Shown piece by piece: positions 20,739 to 29,922 of a stretch of 64,000 nucleotides of DNA. The stretch spans positions 248,001-312,000 of the forward strand of contig JADKJX010000007.1 in the NCBI GenBank assembly GCA_016720775.1. The letters are read 5' to 3'. Each line of letters begins with the position of its first letter. The stretch's first letter is position 1. The stretch is from Chitinophagaceae bacterium (lineage in GTDB: Bacteria; Bacteroidota; Bacteroidia; Chitinophagales; Chitinophagaceae). Under the pieces are notes generated by a model, which saw nothing but the letters and a program-made list of their open reading frames with translations, was not told the origin of the DNA and did not search any database. The position numbers were made by a program, and so were the translations under genes.

Positions 20739-22367
20739 ATGATAAGTGCAAATAATATAACGCTGGCCTACGGAAAGAGGGTTTTGTTTGATGAAGTGAA
20801 CATCAGTTTCACCAAGGGCAACTGCTATGGTATCATTGGTGCCAACGGGGCCGGCAAATCCACCTTCCTGAAGATCATCAGTGGCGAAATTGAACCCAAT
20901 AAAGGAACCATCGATATTACGCCCGGGGAACGGATGGCCGTATTGAACCAGAATCAATTTGAATTTGATGAAACAACTGTTTTGAATACCGTGCTGATGG
21001 GCCACAAAAAAATGTGGAAAGTGATGCATGAACGGGATGCCATTTATGCCAAGGAAGATTTTACCGAAGCCGACGGCATCAAGGCCGGCGAACTGGAACA
21101 TGATTTTGGCGAAATGGGTGGCTATACCGCCGAAAGCGATGCCGCTACTTTATTGAGCGAACTGGGTGTTAAGGACGAACTGCACCAGCAACTGATGAAA
21201 GACATTGCCGCCAATATTAAAGTAAGGGTATTGCTGGCACAGGCCATCTTTGGCAACCCCGATATATTATTACTGGATGAGCCTACCAATAACCTGGATG
21301 TGGAAACCATCAGCTGGCTGGAAAATTTTCTGGCCGATTACGAGAACATTGTGTTGGTGGTAAGTCACGACCGTCACTTTTTAGATGCGGTATGTACACA
21401 CGTGGCCGATGTTGACCGCAGTAAAATAAAAGTATACACCGGTAACTATAGTTTCTGGTACGAAAGTTCGCAGCTGGCAGCAAGGCAACTGGGCGATAAG
21501 AACAAGAAGATGGAAGACAAGCGGAAGGACCTGCTGGAATTCATTGCCCGTTTCAGCGCCAATGCTTCTAAAAGTAAACAGGCTACCTCCCGTAAAAAGG
21601 CATTGGAGAAACTGGTTATTGAAGAGATACAGCCCAGCAACCGGAAATACCCCGGCATCATTTTCAAACAGGAGAGAGAAGTGGGTAATGAGATATTGAA
21701 AGTGGACAATCTTAAATTACAAATTGAAGGGAAAACTGTTTTCGACCGAATAAAATTCGATATACAGAAAGGAGAGAAGATCGCTTTTATCAGTCGTGAC
21801 CCGATCGCACTTACCAGTTTCTTTGAAGTAATAAACGGCAGGATGAAGGCCGACAGCGGTACCTACGAATGGGGTACCACCGTTACCACCGCTTACCTAC
21901 CGAACGATAACAGCGAATATTTTGAAGGAAGCAAACTCAACCTGATGGACTGGCTTCGTCAGTACGTTCCGCCCGGAACAAAGGATGTGGATGAGGATTT
22001 CCTGCGTGGATTTTTAGGGAAGATGTTATTCAGCGGCGAAGAAGTGCTGAAGAAAACAAACGTATTGAGCGGTGGCGAAAAGGTCCGTTGCATGGTGAGT
22101 AAGATGATGCTGCAGAACCCGAATGTGCTGATACTTGATGAGCCCACCAACCACCTCGACCTGGAAAGCATCATTTCCTTCAACGATAATATGGTTGCTT
22201 ATACCGGTATCATTTTGCTTACCACGCATGATCACCAGTTCATGCAAACAGTGTGTAACCGCATCATTGAACTTACGCCTAAAGGGATGATCGATAAATT
22301 AATGACCTACGATGAGTACCTGGCAGATGAAAGGGTGAAGGCGATGAGGGAAGAGCTTTATGGTTAA
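20739..22367 (+). CDS. ABC-F family ATPase (YbiT-like)
   Basis: A 542-residue soluble protein with two ABC domains and no transmembrane part, as in ABC-F translation factors, which bind the ribosomal E site. Domain 1 has Walker A GANGAGKST and Walker B ILLLDEPTNNLD, but its signature reads IAANIKVRVLL instead of LSGGQ. Domain 2 has the signature LSGGEKVRC and Walker B LILDEPTNHLD, but its Walker A reads AFISRDPIALTSF with no GKS/T. So one composite ATP site looks complete and the other degenerate, as known for YbiT-like members. A linker with charged helices (about 235-300) is present. The precise role in this organism is unknown. Confidence 0.88.
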   Translation: MISANNITLAYGKRVLFDEVNISFTKGNCYGIIGANGAGKSTFLKIISGEIEPNKGTIDITPGERMAVLNQNQFEFDETTVLNTVLMGHKKMWKVMHERDAIYAKEDFTEADGIKAGELEHDFGEMGGYTAESDAATLLSELGVKDELHQQLMKDIAANIKVRVLLAQAIFGNPDILLLDEPTNNLDVETISWLENFLADYENIVLVVSHDRHFLDAVCTHVADVDRSKIKVYTGNYSFWYESSQLAARQLGDKNKKMEDKRKDLLEFIARFSANASKSKQATSRKKALEKLVIEEIQPSNRKYPGIIFKQEREVGNEILKVDNLKLQIEGKTVFDRIKFDIQKGEKIAFISRDPIALTSFFEVINGRMKADSGTYEWGTTVTTAYLPNDNSEYFEGSKLNLMDWLRQYVPPGTKDVDEDFLRGFLGKMLFSGEEVLKKTNVLSGGEKVRCMVSKMMLQNPNVLILDEPTNHLDLESIISFNDNMVAYTGIILLTTHDHQFMQTVCNRIIELTPKGMIDKLMTYDEYLADERVKAMREELYG

Positions 22368-22369
22368 GG

Positions 22370-22510
22370 GTTGAATATTGTTGAAAATGGTTGAAGGGTT
22401 GAAAATGGTTGAAGATTGTTGAAAAGCTTATCCATAAACAACATTCAACAATATTCAACAATATTCAACAATATTCAACAACATTCAACAACATTCAACA
22501 ACTTTCAACG
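22370..22510. repeat. simple-repeat hairpin built from TTGAA / ATTCAACA units
   Basis: TTGAAAATGG-type units run 22371-22420, and seven ATTCAACA-type units run about 22442-22505. The arms would fold back on each other. It follows the ABC-F stop and lies just before the GtrA gene, whose open frame could be falsely extended into it. Confidence 0.7.
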
Positions 22511-22528
22511 GTTCTAATAACTATCACG

Positions 22529-23011
22529 TTGCCGAAAAAAGCCATCATATCGTTCATCGACTTCTTCTATCCTCCATTCAAAAGATGGATGCCGGAGCAA
22601 ACCTTTCGTTATGCAGCCTGCGGCGGCGCCAATACCGTACTTGGACTTGCGCTTTTCAAAATATTACTGGTATATGTATTTAAGCTGGAGAATGTAGACC
22701 TGGGATTTTATACACTCAAGCCGCATAATGCTGCCCTCTTCATTTCCTTCTGCGTGAATTTTATGGTCGGGTTTATTTTAATGAAGTACGTGGTCTTTGT
22801 TGATTCAAACCTGAAAGGAAGGATTCAACTCTTCCGCTACCTGCTTTCCTTTGTACTTAATCTCACCCTCAACTATTTTATCCTGAAAATATTTGTGGAA
22901 GTATTTGGCTGGTGGCCGTTCTTAAGCCAGTGTATCACCACGGCGATCATTATTACGATCAGTTATTTGAGCCAGAAGCATTTTACATTCAGAACCCGGA
23001 AAGAATATTGA
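22529..23011 (+). CDS. GtrA-like four-helix membrane protein
   Basis: A GtrA family protein with four transmembrane segments (YAACGGANTVLGLALFKILL, ALFISFCVNFMVGFILM, RYLLSFVLNLTLNYFIL, FLSQCITTAIIITISYL) and the basic C-terminus KHFTFR. Such proteins are thought to help move lipid-linked sugars across the membrane, for example for cell-surface glycosylation. The open frame extends up to an ATG at 22409, but those 40 residues (repeats of STIFNNIQQ) are only the translated repeat. I prefer the TTG at 22529 (LPKKAIISFID). No glycosyltransferase partner lies beside it. Confidence 0.85.
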   Translation: MPKKAIISFIDFFYPPFKRWMPEQTFRYAACGGANTVLGLALFKILLVYVFKLENVDLGFYTLKPHNAALFISFCVNFMVGFILMKYVVFVDSNLKGRIQLFRYLLSFVLNLTLNYFILKIFVEVFGWWPFLSQCITTAIIITISYLSQKHFTFRTRKEY

Positions 23012-23067
23012 ACAAGGAACAAGGAAGTTGATAAGTACTCCGATCAATATTCCTTGTTCCTTGTTCA
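23006..23067. terminator. inverted repeat between convergent genes, terminator-like
   Basis: TTGAACAAGGAACAAGGAA at 23008-23026 is complementary to TTCCTTGTTCCTTGTTC at 23048-23064, separated by about 20 bases. It lies between the stops of the GtrA gene (+) and the cupin gene (-). No clear T run follows, so termination is inferred from position only. Confidence 0.5.
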
Positions 23068-23397
23068 TCATTCCATGTTCTTATAGTCCTCCCTCACCGG
23101 CACAAACACATCGATCACTTTGCAGGCCGTAACGGCAAAAGTCCCATGCACGGCATTGGATGGAATATAAGCGCCCATGCCCGGCAGCAGCAATTGTTTT
23201 TCGCCATCAAGGGTAAATTCCATTTCTCCGTCCAGTACATAGGTCCATTGTTCATGCGGGTGACTGTGCAGGGGAGCAATCACGCCTTCTTCAAGTGTTA
23301 CGCAGCCAAAAGTTACCTGGTCTGAGTGTTCCATCGCACTTTGTATTCCCGGGAAGATGGTTGACCGGTTCTTTGTATTGTAGTTGATAAAGGCCAT
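23068..23397 (-). CDS. cupin-domain protein
   Basis: A 109-residue single cupin. The first metal-binding motif is GVIAPLHSHPHEQWTYVLDGEMEF, with three His and a downstream Glu; the second is LLPGMGAYIPSNAVHGTFA. Substrate unknown. The start at 23397 (MAFINYNTKNRS) matches the common beginning of such proteins; no other Met is suitable. Confidence 0.88.
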   Translation of the reverse strand: MAFINYNTKNRSTIFPGIQSAMEHSDQVTFGCVTLEEGVIAPLHSHPHEQWTYVLDGEMEFTLDGEKQLLLPGMGAYIPSNAVHGTFAVTACKVIDVFVPVREDYKNME

Positions 23398-23421
23398 AGA
23401 GAAAGTTTAGAGGGCAAATAT

Positions 23422-23584
23422 AGATACTGGTCACTTGATACTTGGTACTGGTCACTTGATACTGGGTGCACCCGGCGTATTTTTAAAAGCTTTTTAATAA
23501 TCAGAGACCTCATCCAGTATCAAGTGACCAGCATCCAGTATCCAGCATCCAGTGACCAGTATCCAGTGACCAGCATCCAGTATC
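23422..23584. repeat. simple-repeat hairpin built from GATACTGGTCACTT units
   Basis: GATACTGGTCACTTGATACT-type units at 23422-23466 and complementary CATCCAGTATC / AGTGACCAG units at 23513-23584 flank a short centre. It separates the divergent cupin and dnaK genes and so sits where the dnaK promoter is expected. Not a CRISPR: unit length and spacing are irregular. Confidence 0.65.
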
Positions 23585-23669
23585 CGCTTTTCGTTCCTGT
23601 CATTTTTGCATTTTTCCCCCCATGGCACAATCATTGTCAACCTAGTATGAACAACTTAAAATTTATATC

Positions 23670-25595
23670 ATGGGAAAGATTATAGGAATTGACCTTGGAA
23701 CAACCAACAGTTGCGTCTCCGTAATGGAGGGCAACGAACCGGTGGTGATCGCCAACGACGAAGGTCGCCGCACAACCCCGTCTGTAGTGGCTTTCCTTAA
23801 AAATGGCGAACGTAAAGTGGGTGACCCGGCCAAGCGCCAGGCCATCACCAACAGCCACAACACCATCAGCAGCGTTAAGCGTTTTATGGGCCGCCGCTTT
23901 GATGAAGTGACAGAAGAGATCAGCCACTGGAGCTATAAAGTAGTAAAAGGTGACAATAATACGGTTCGTATTGACATAGATGGCAGGCTTTATACCCCAC
24001 AGGAAATAAGTGCGATGATACTGCAGAAAATGAAGAAAACGGCTGAAGATTACCTGGGAGCAGAAGTGACCGATGCGGTGATCACCGTTCCGGCTTATTT
24101 CAACGATGCACAGCGCCAGGCAACCAAAGAAGCCGGTGAAATTGCCGGGTTGAATGTTCGCCGTGTGGTAAACGAACCAACCGCCGCAGCCCTTGCTTAT
24201 GGTTTGGATAAAGGTGGTAAGGATCACAAGATCGCTGTGTTTGACCTGGGTGGAGGTACATTCGATATCTCCGTACTGGAACTGGGCGATGGTGTGTTTG
24301 AAGTAAAATCAACCAATGGCGATACCCACCTCGGTGGTGATGATTTTGATAAAGTGATCATGGACTGGCTGGCAGATGAGTTTAAAGCTGATGAAGCAAT
24401 TGACCTCCGCAAAGATCCAATGGCTTTGCAACGTTTAAAAGAAGCATCTGAAAAAGCAAAGGTTGAATTGTCTTCTTCTACCGAAACAGAAATTAACCTG
24501 CCTTATATCACCGCGGTGGATGGCGTGCCCAAACACCTGGTGAAAAAACTGACCCGTGCAAAATTTGAAGCACTGGCCGATAAATTATTTGAGCGCTGCT
24601 TAAAGCCCTGTGAACTTGCCTTGAAAGATGCCGGTATGAATACTTCCGAAATTGATGAAGTGATCATGGTGGGTGGCAGCAGCCGTATACCCAAAGTACT
24701 GGAACTGGTTGAAAAATTCTTCGGCAAAAAGCCAAACCGTGGTGTTAATCCTGATGAGGTGGTGGCAGTAGGTGCAGCCATACAAGGTGCCGTATTGAGC
24801 GGAGATATCAAAGACGTATTGTTGTTAGATGTTACCCCGCTTAGTTTGGGTATTGAAACCATGGGCGGTGTAATGACCAGGCTGATCGACAGCAACACAA
24901 CCATCCCGACAAAGAAATCAGAAATATTCTCTACCGCCAGCGATAACCAGCCCGGCGTACAGATACACGTACTGCAGGGCGAGCGGCCGATGAGCAGCCA
25001 GAACAAAAGCCTGGGTACCTTTAACCTCGACGGCATACCACCGGCACCACGTGGCGTACCACAGGTAGAAGTGATCTTTGATATTGATGCCAATGGTATC
25101 CTCCATGTAACAGCCAAAGACAAGGGCACGGGTAAAGAACAGAAGATACGCATTGAAGCCGGCAGCGGACTGAGTAAGGAAGAAATTGAAAAGATGAAGA
25201 ACGATGCCAAGGCCAATGAAGAAAGCGATAAGAAAGAAAAAGAAAAAGTAGAAAAGATAAACGGTGCCGACAGCCTGATCTTCCAGACAGAAAAACAACT
25301 GAAGGAATACGGCGAAAAGATACCGGCCGATAAGAAAGCCGCTATTGAAGCATCGCTTACCAAATTAAAAGAAGCCCACAAAGCGCAGGACCTTGCACAG
25401 ATAGACGCCGCTATGACCGAAATGAATGCAGCGTGGACAGCCGCCAGTGAAGACATGTATAAGGCTACACAAGAAGGAGCCGGTGCACAACAGCCCGGTG
25501 GACCTGATGGACACGGCCCCGACGCAGGCCATGAGCAGCAAACAAGCAACAGCGAAAGTAAAGTGGAGGATGTGCCTTTTGAGGAAGTGAAGTAA
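23670..25595 (+). CDS. dnaK: chaperone protein DnaK (Hsp70)
   Basis: A 641-residue Hsp70 that folds proteins using ATP, normally with DnaJ and GrpE (neither is in the window). Motifs: MGKIIGIDLGTTNSCVSV, the phosphate-binding loop VFDLGGGTFDIS, the adenosine loop VGGSSRIPKV, the linker DVLLLDVTPLSLGIE, the substrate domain with QGERPMSSQNKSLG, and the C-terminal lid ending in EDVPFEEVK. The start MGKIIGIDLG is the family norm. A strong terminator follows at 25611. Confidence 0.97.
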   Translation: MGKIIGIDLGTTNSCVSVMEGNEPVVIANDEGRRTTPSVVAFLKNGERKVGDPAKRQAITNSHNTISSVKRFMGRRFDEVTEEISHWSYKVVKGDNNTVRIDIDGRLYTPQEISAMILQKMKKTAEDYLGAEVTDAVITVPAYFNDAQRQATKEAGEIAGLNVRRVVNEPTAAALAYGLDKGGKDHKIAVFDLGGGTFDISVLELGDGVFEVKSTNGDTHLGGDDFDKVIMDWLADEFKADEAIDLRKDPMALQRLKEASEKAKVELSSSTETEINLPYITAVDGVPKHLVKKLTRAKFEALADKLFERCLKPCELALKDAGMNTSEIDEVIMVGGSSRIPKVLELVEKFFGKKPNRGVNPDEVVAVGAAIQGAVLSGDIKDVLLLDVTPLSLGIETMGGVMTRLIDSNTTIPTKKSEIFSTASDNQPGVQIHVLQGERPMSSQNKSLGTFNLDGIPPAPRGVPQVEVIFDIDANGILHVTAKDKGTGKEQKIRIEAGSGLSKEEIEKMKNDAKANEESDKKEKEKVEKINGADSLIFQTEKQLKEYGEKIPADKKAAIEASLTKLKEAHKAQDLAQIDAAMTEMNAAWTAASEDMYKATQEGAGAQQPGGPDGHGPDAGHEQQTSNSESKVEDVPFEEVK

Positions 25596-25610
25596 AAGAA
25601 TAAAAATTAA

Positions 25611-25638
25611 AGCCCTTGCAGAAATGCAGGGGCTTTTT
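25611..25638 (+). terminator. rho-independent terminator of dnaK
   Basis: AGCCCTTGCA (25611-25620), loop GAAA, TGCAGGGGCT (25625-25634), followed by TTTT. The stem is 10 bp with one G-T pair. Confidence 0.85.
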
Positions 25639-25704
25639 AAATAACTATTCTTTGTAAATATTATGTGTTTATGAGAAAATTACTAATCTTTTCAAAACTG
25701 GTAA

Positions 25705-27195
25705 ATGGAAGAATTATACTTTGAAGAAATATTTGAATATCCAATTAAAGAATTCCAAAAGCATTTAGAAAATGAAGTAAATGAACGGATAATTTTTTTC
25801 AGGAAAGTATGGAATAGGTAAGACAAAGTTTTTATTAGATTTCTTCTCTTCTAAAAATCAAACTAAATTATTTGGTTCTGAAAAAATATGAAGTATATCG
25901 GCTATTTCCCTATTAATTATTCAATTGCATCAAATGAAGACATAATTCGATACATTAAGTATGATATAATAGTTGAAAATGTTAAACCATCAAACATTTG
26001 ACTTTGATGAAATTGGATTAAAATTATTAGACACATTGCCTGAATATGCAAAAAAGAACTTGCACAAAATAACAGCAGCGTTGGTATATATGATCCCAAA
26101 ACTTGGGAAAGAAGTGGTAGAATGTTTCGAAAAATTTGATAAGCTCAAAGAAGAATTTCTCAAATTTCATGATGAAAAAAAATTTCTAGAGATAGATTAG
26201 TTGAATACTTGGAATCATTAGAACTTAGAGAAGGAAGTATTTAAGAGGCTGATATTACAACGAAAATTATTTCAGAAAACATTTCGAATGCAAAGAAAGA
26301 ATCGGTATTGCTAATTGATGATATAGATCGATTGGATCCAGAACATGTTTTTTAGAATACTAAATGTTTTTGCTTCTCATTTTGACTCCACAAGCATATC
26401 AGGATATAAAAACAAATTTAATTTTGATAAAATAATAATCGTTTGTGATTTTAATAATATTAGAGATCTTTTTCATCACAGGTATGGTACAGAAGTAGAT
26501 TTTATGGGCTATATAGATAAATTTTATAGTACTGAAGTTTATCATTTTGATAATAAAAAAGCTATTATAGGAATAATTACCAAAATATTTGAATCAGTAG
26601 AGCCATTTTCAAAAGGCGCTGATATTAATTTTATTAAGCAACACTATTTTCATAGTAGATTTCTGCAAGATATTTTAAGCCTCTTAGTTACTAAAAGATT
26701 GCTTAGTTTAAGAAACATTATTAAGATTCATGGGAAAAAGTTGGAATATCATTATGAACCGATAGATTTTAATGAAAGAAATAAACAAATTTTTCGTGGA
26801 GTGTTCCGATATCAATGCAATTAAAATTGCTTAGGGACTTTTTTGGTGATTATCATAATATGAAAAAAACTATTGAGCTATCATCTTTAAAGACAGAATT
26901 TATAAATAATTTTCAATGGAGATTTGGTGACCTGCTTTACTTATTAAGTCACTCGATCCATAACTTTTATTCAGAAAAGCCTTTTCTTTTTACCTTCCAA
27001 AATATCCCAATAGTATTAGAGGTTAAGCGCCGATTTAGCGATGAAAAATTTGAATCAGTTAACTTATATACTTGGACAAATGAAATGGAAGGATCTGTTC
27101 CAATTCCAGGGAATCTTTTGGTAGTTAACGAAGAAATGTTTTGGGCTGCTCTTATTGAAACTATTGAACTTTTACATAGAAAGGGCTTTCTTTGA
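25705..27195 (+). pseudogene. decayed KAP-type P-loop NTPase
   Basis: Piecing frames together gives a KAP family P-loop ATPase. The start is MEELYFEEIFEYPIKEFQKHL, Walker A is FSGKYGIGKTKFLLDF (about 25797-25845), Walker B is SVLLIDDIDRLDPEHVF (about 26302-26350), followed by KIIIVCDFNNIRDLFHHRYG. The frame is broken at T7 25793-25799, A6 25881-25886, C3 25908-25910, A4 25976-25979, A8 26175-26182, T6 26348-26353 and near 26805-26830, and it has an in-frame TAA at 26242-26244. The sequence is visibly more AT-rich than its neighbours, which suggests acquisition from elsewhere. The density of lesions including a nonsense codon points to real decay. KAP NTPases occur in conflict systems and membrane-associated complexes; here it is only a remnant. 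Confidence 0.75.
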
Positions 27196-27241
27196 TGCTT
27201 TCTGTGGACGTAAGTAAACTGTTGCATTGCCTTCGTCTGGT

Positions 27242-27560
27242 CCCCCCAACTGGCGCAAGTGTTCCCCACTCAAATGATTTAATTTACCACATACAGTCCT
27301 CGCCGTTGTTGGTCTTCGCCCCAATCCTCGCCGTCGTCTGGTCTTATGACCAACGGCGAATAAAAGAATTTTCATTCTTCTGTTAACTCAAAGCCTCAGC
27401 GAGGCGATATTTTGGTAAACTGTAAATGATAATGGTACCCAAGCCCCGGAGGGGCGGCATTTTTTCTCAACCTTTTTTGTTTTAGTATGTCGCCCCTCCG
27501 GGGCTTGATGCGAAACAATTCCATTGTTTCTACCAGAATATCGCCCTTACAGGGCTTTTT
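27242..27560. repeat. composite intergenic repeat block, copy 1
   Basis: The block begins with AACTGGCGCAAGTGTTCCCC (27248 on), continues with TTGGTCTTCGCC and TGGTCTTATGACCAACGGCG (27340-27359), then AGCCTCAGCGAGGCGA, then AAGCCCCGGAGGGGCGGCAT and its inverse TCGCCCCTCCGGGGCTTGAT. Several of these are perfect small palindromes. Much of it recurs in the same order at 29570-29790. Confidence 0.65.
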
Positions 27561-27572
27561 TTGCCCTCAACT

Positions 27573-27630
27573 GGCCCCTCAACTGGCGCAAGTGTTCCCC
27601 ACCCAAATTATTAAATTTACCACGTACAGT
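27573..27630. repeat. direct repeat of the AACTGGCGCAAGTGTTCCCC element
   Basis: CAACTGGCGCAAGTGTTCCC with the following AAATTTACCACGTACAGT is a near copy of 27246-27298, about 330 bp away. Confidence 0.65.
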
Positions 27631-28005
27631 TAATGGGATCACTTGATGCCTTTTAATTCTGCCGGACTGTGTCCGGCCTTTAAAACCCCGATTGGACAAA
27701 AGTTCAATTCAAAAGCTAAATCGGGCTAAAGCCCTGCAATAAGAGAACTTGAATTGCCCCGCCCTTAAGGGCGGGGCAATTGATAAATGAGTACCCACTG
27801 GGCTTTAGCCCAACATTCCTTTGCCAGCGTAGGTAAACTGTTGCACTGCCGTTGTCTGGACTTCGACCAACGACGAATAATTGTAAATGAAGTGGATATA
27901 TTTTTTTGCTCTTTTTTTACCACCGATACCCACAGATCTTTTTCACAGATTACCACAGATTACTTCTCTGTGCAAATCCGTGCAATCTGTGGTTAATATT
28001 ATTAT
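27631..28005. other. gene-free stretch with further small repeats
   Basis: No coding frame is convincing. It holds GGCCTTTAAAACCCCGATT, an inverse pair of GGGCTTTAGCCC type (27725-27735 and 27800-27812), another TTGTCTGGACTTCGACCAACGACGAATAA element (27852-27880), and CACAGATTACCACAGATTAC with the inverse AATCTGTGGTTAAT (27945-27999). All are intergenic repeat families also seen elsewhere in the window. Confidence 0.55.
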
Positions 28006-29487
28006 CTACTTATTATTAAGATCATACCCTGTCTCCACGAACACCCCGTTCTTCACAACGAACGTGTTCTTGCCAACTTTTAATATCTCTCCTTCCTTTA
28101 ACCCGGAAAGGTTGTACAGGTCGCTTTCCATTAAATGAACCGAACCGTTGGTCTTTCTGGCCAGGTTCAGGTAATCGATATTTACATTGAACTCGGTGGC
28201 GCCGCATACCACGATCCGTACTGGTTTGGTAAGCAGGTTCCAGAATATTTTGTCTTTAATGGGCGCCCAGTTATCGGCGATCATCACCTGGAAATCCGCT
28301 GCCGGGAAAATTTTTTCCCCGGTTATCAACGCCTCAATATTATTCTCGGGGTAGTCGCCGCCCCCGCCTTTTGCCATGGTCGACTTCATCAGGGCTTCAA
28401 CCTCTACATACCCATTGCAGGTTTTATAATAAATGCCGCCGGTGTTGCCGATCTGTTTATCCTTGTCGGGCTTATTATCACCGTCGTTAAAAAATACAAA
28501 GTTCTTTGAGGAGTTGCCTATGGGATTTGTTTTTACCCACAGTAAAAGCTGCGCCGTGTATTTGTACATACTGCCGGTAACATCTACAACGATGGTAGCT
28601 TTTTGCCACTTTGTTCTGTCCAGTATATTTAAAATGGACGTATCAGGGATCCTGTTTGTGCGGATAGTAACCACCGGTTTCTCTGCAACCGTTACGGTCT
28701 TTTTAGGAATAAGCAGTTCTTCACTGACCCAGTGGGGGTAATAGATACGGATCGCCGTTGACCCTTTGAATTCTTTATACTCATCTTTGTTTATCAAGCT
28801 TTCCTCCAACGCATCCTTAGGGGCACGGGTTATAAATGAGTCGAGCGGCGATTTTTTTGGAACATCAGAATCTACCGATACAATGCCGCCCCGACCCACC
28901 TGTATGTACCATTTACCGTTTTGAAATTTGCGTGGCCTTTGTGCATATATTTTTTCCAGTTCGTTCGTTGCGCTGTCTTGTTTGGTAACTGCCGTTGCTG
29001 ATCTTTCTTCGGGTCCGGGCGTACCTGTTTTTACAATTTCCTCCAGTTTAACCACTTCTTTTTTTGCATTTTCTACTGTTTGTTTAGGCCGGAAGGTTAC
29101 GATCAAACCATGAAACATCGTGATCGCTTTTTCCCTTAATGCACCATCGGTTTGCTGAAAGAAATTTACCTGTGCCAGCTGGCCTTCTTCAATAAAAGGA
29201 AAACGTTTTAAAAAAGATGCAACCCTGCTTTTGTTCAGCGATACCAAGGATGCATTGATAGGGTAGTCGGTGCAGGCCACGTCTATAAAAATATCACCGG
29301 CTGTTTTTAAGCCTGCGGTGTCGCCGGAAACTTTCAGGATATCAGCATAGCCGAAAGGCATTTCAACGATAACCTGTCCCGCTTTTATTTCTGCAGGCAA
29401 ATTATACGTATCAATAAAAACGGTTTTCTGGCAAATGCCTTTTGTGGCTATATGGAGAAAAAGAAGAAGGAGGATATGTTTTTGCAC
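28006..29487 (-). CDS. exported von Willebrand factor A (vWA) domain protein
   Basis: About 493 residues when started at the GTG 29485-29487, which gives the signal peptide QKHILLLLFLHIATKGICQ; a longer frame reaches an ATG at 29559 but its N-terminus is not signal-like. The N-terminal 260 residues are unrecognised. The C-terminal half is a vWA domain: KATIVVDVTGSMYKY carries the DxTGS part of the metal-ion (MIDAS) site, and KGGGGDYPENNIEALI the later glycine-rich MIDAS loop. It ends with a small beta-rich tail. The likely role is metal-dependent protein binding in the periplasm or at the cell surface; partner unknown. It is bounded on both sides by copies of the same repeat block. Confidence 0.8.
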   Translation of the reverse strand: MQKHILLLLFLHIATKGICQKTVFIDTYNLPAEIKAGQVIVEMPFGYADILKVSGDTAGLKTAGDIFIDVACTDYPINASLVSLNKSRVASFLKRFPFIEEGQLAQVNFFQQTDGALREKAITMFHGLIVTFRPKQTVENAKKEVVKLEEIVKTGTPGPEERSATAVTKQDSATNELEKIYAQRPRKFQNGKWYIQVGRGGIVSVDSDVPKKSPLDSFITRAPKDALEESLINKDEYKEFKGSTAIRIYYPHWVSEELLIPKKTVTVAEKPVVTIRTNRIPDTSILNILDRTKWQKATIVVDVTGSMYKYTAQLLLWVKTNPIGNSSKNFVFFNDGDNKPDKDKQIGNTGGIYYKTCNGYVEVEALMKSTMAKGGGGDYPENNIEALITGEKIFPAADFQVMIADNWAPIKDKIFWNLLTKPVRIVVCGATEFNVNIDYLNLARKTNGSVHLMESDLYNLSGLKEGEILKVGKNTFVVKNGVFVETGYDLNNK

Positions 29488-29569
29488 AGGTGATTGATTA
29501 TCCGGCAAGTTAATATTTTTATATAAACTCCTTTCCCTGGTTCGGGCTTGGTGAAACATTTTGTACGGC

Positions 29570-29790
29570 GCTGTTGGTCTTCACATACATCTTCGCTGTC
29601 GGTTGGTCTTTTGACCAGCGACGAATAAATTAACTTTCATATTTCCATTGATTCGAAGCCTCAGCTTGGCGACATTTTTTTTCAACCTTCTTTCTTTTAT
29701 AATGCCGCCCCTCCGGGGCTTGATCCGAAAACAATGGAATTGGTTCTACCAAAATATCGCCCCTCCGGGCTTCGCCGCTGCACATACCAC
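29570..29790. repeat. composite intergenic repeat block, copy 2
   Basis: GTTGGTCTTCACATACATC, then TTGGTCTTTTGACCAGCGAC (29610-29629), AAGCCTCAGCTTGGCGACAT, CTTTCTTTTATAATGCCGCC and CCCCTCCGGGGCTTGATCCG follow in the same order as in copy 1 at 27320-27530. The vWA gene lies between the two copies. Confidence 0.65.
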
Positions 29791-29800
29791 TAACAGGGTA

Positions 29801-29831
29801 TTGACAAAGCCTGTTCGCTGGTATATCTTTA
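29801..29831 (+). promoter_or_regulatory. candidate Bacteroidota-type promoter of the DUF6345-like cassette
   Basis: TTG (29801-29803, in TTGACAAAG) and TATCTTTA (29824-29831) are 20 bases apart, close to the TTTG and TAnnTTTG elements reported for Bacteroidota. It lies about 90 bases upstream of the first gene and just downstream of the repeat block. Confidence 0.4.
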
Positions 29832-29922
29832 GTATTCTTTCGATCAATCCCTGTCCTTCACTTTTGCTTACCTGTCATCACAACGAACAGTTTTTTATTT
29901 CAAATATTTAAACATCATTACT

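Noticed and set aside
22409..22528. N-terminal extension of the GtrA gene from ATG 22409
   Set aside because: The extra residues (repeated STIFNNIQQ) are the translated TTCAACA repeat; the family begins near the TTG at 22529.
23422..23584. Clustered GATACTGGTCACTT units looking like a CRISPR array
   Set aside because: Units are irregular in length and spacing, adjacent without spacers, and form two complementary arms; no cas gene is near.
24503..25549. Long minus-strand open frame (348 residues) opposite dnaK
   Set aside because: It is the antisense shadow of a well-conserved dnaK; composition is Ser/Leu-rich without domain signs.
29488..29559. ATG at 29557-29559 as start of the vWA gene
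   Set aside because: The resulting N-terminus is polar and hides the signal peptide, which begins at the GTG 29487.
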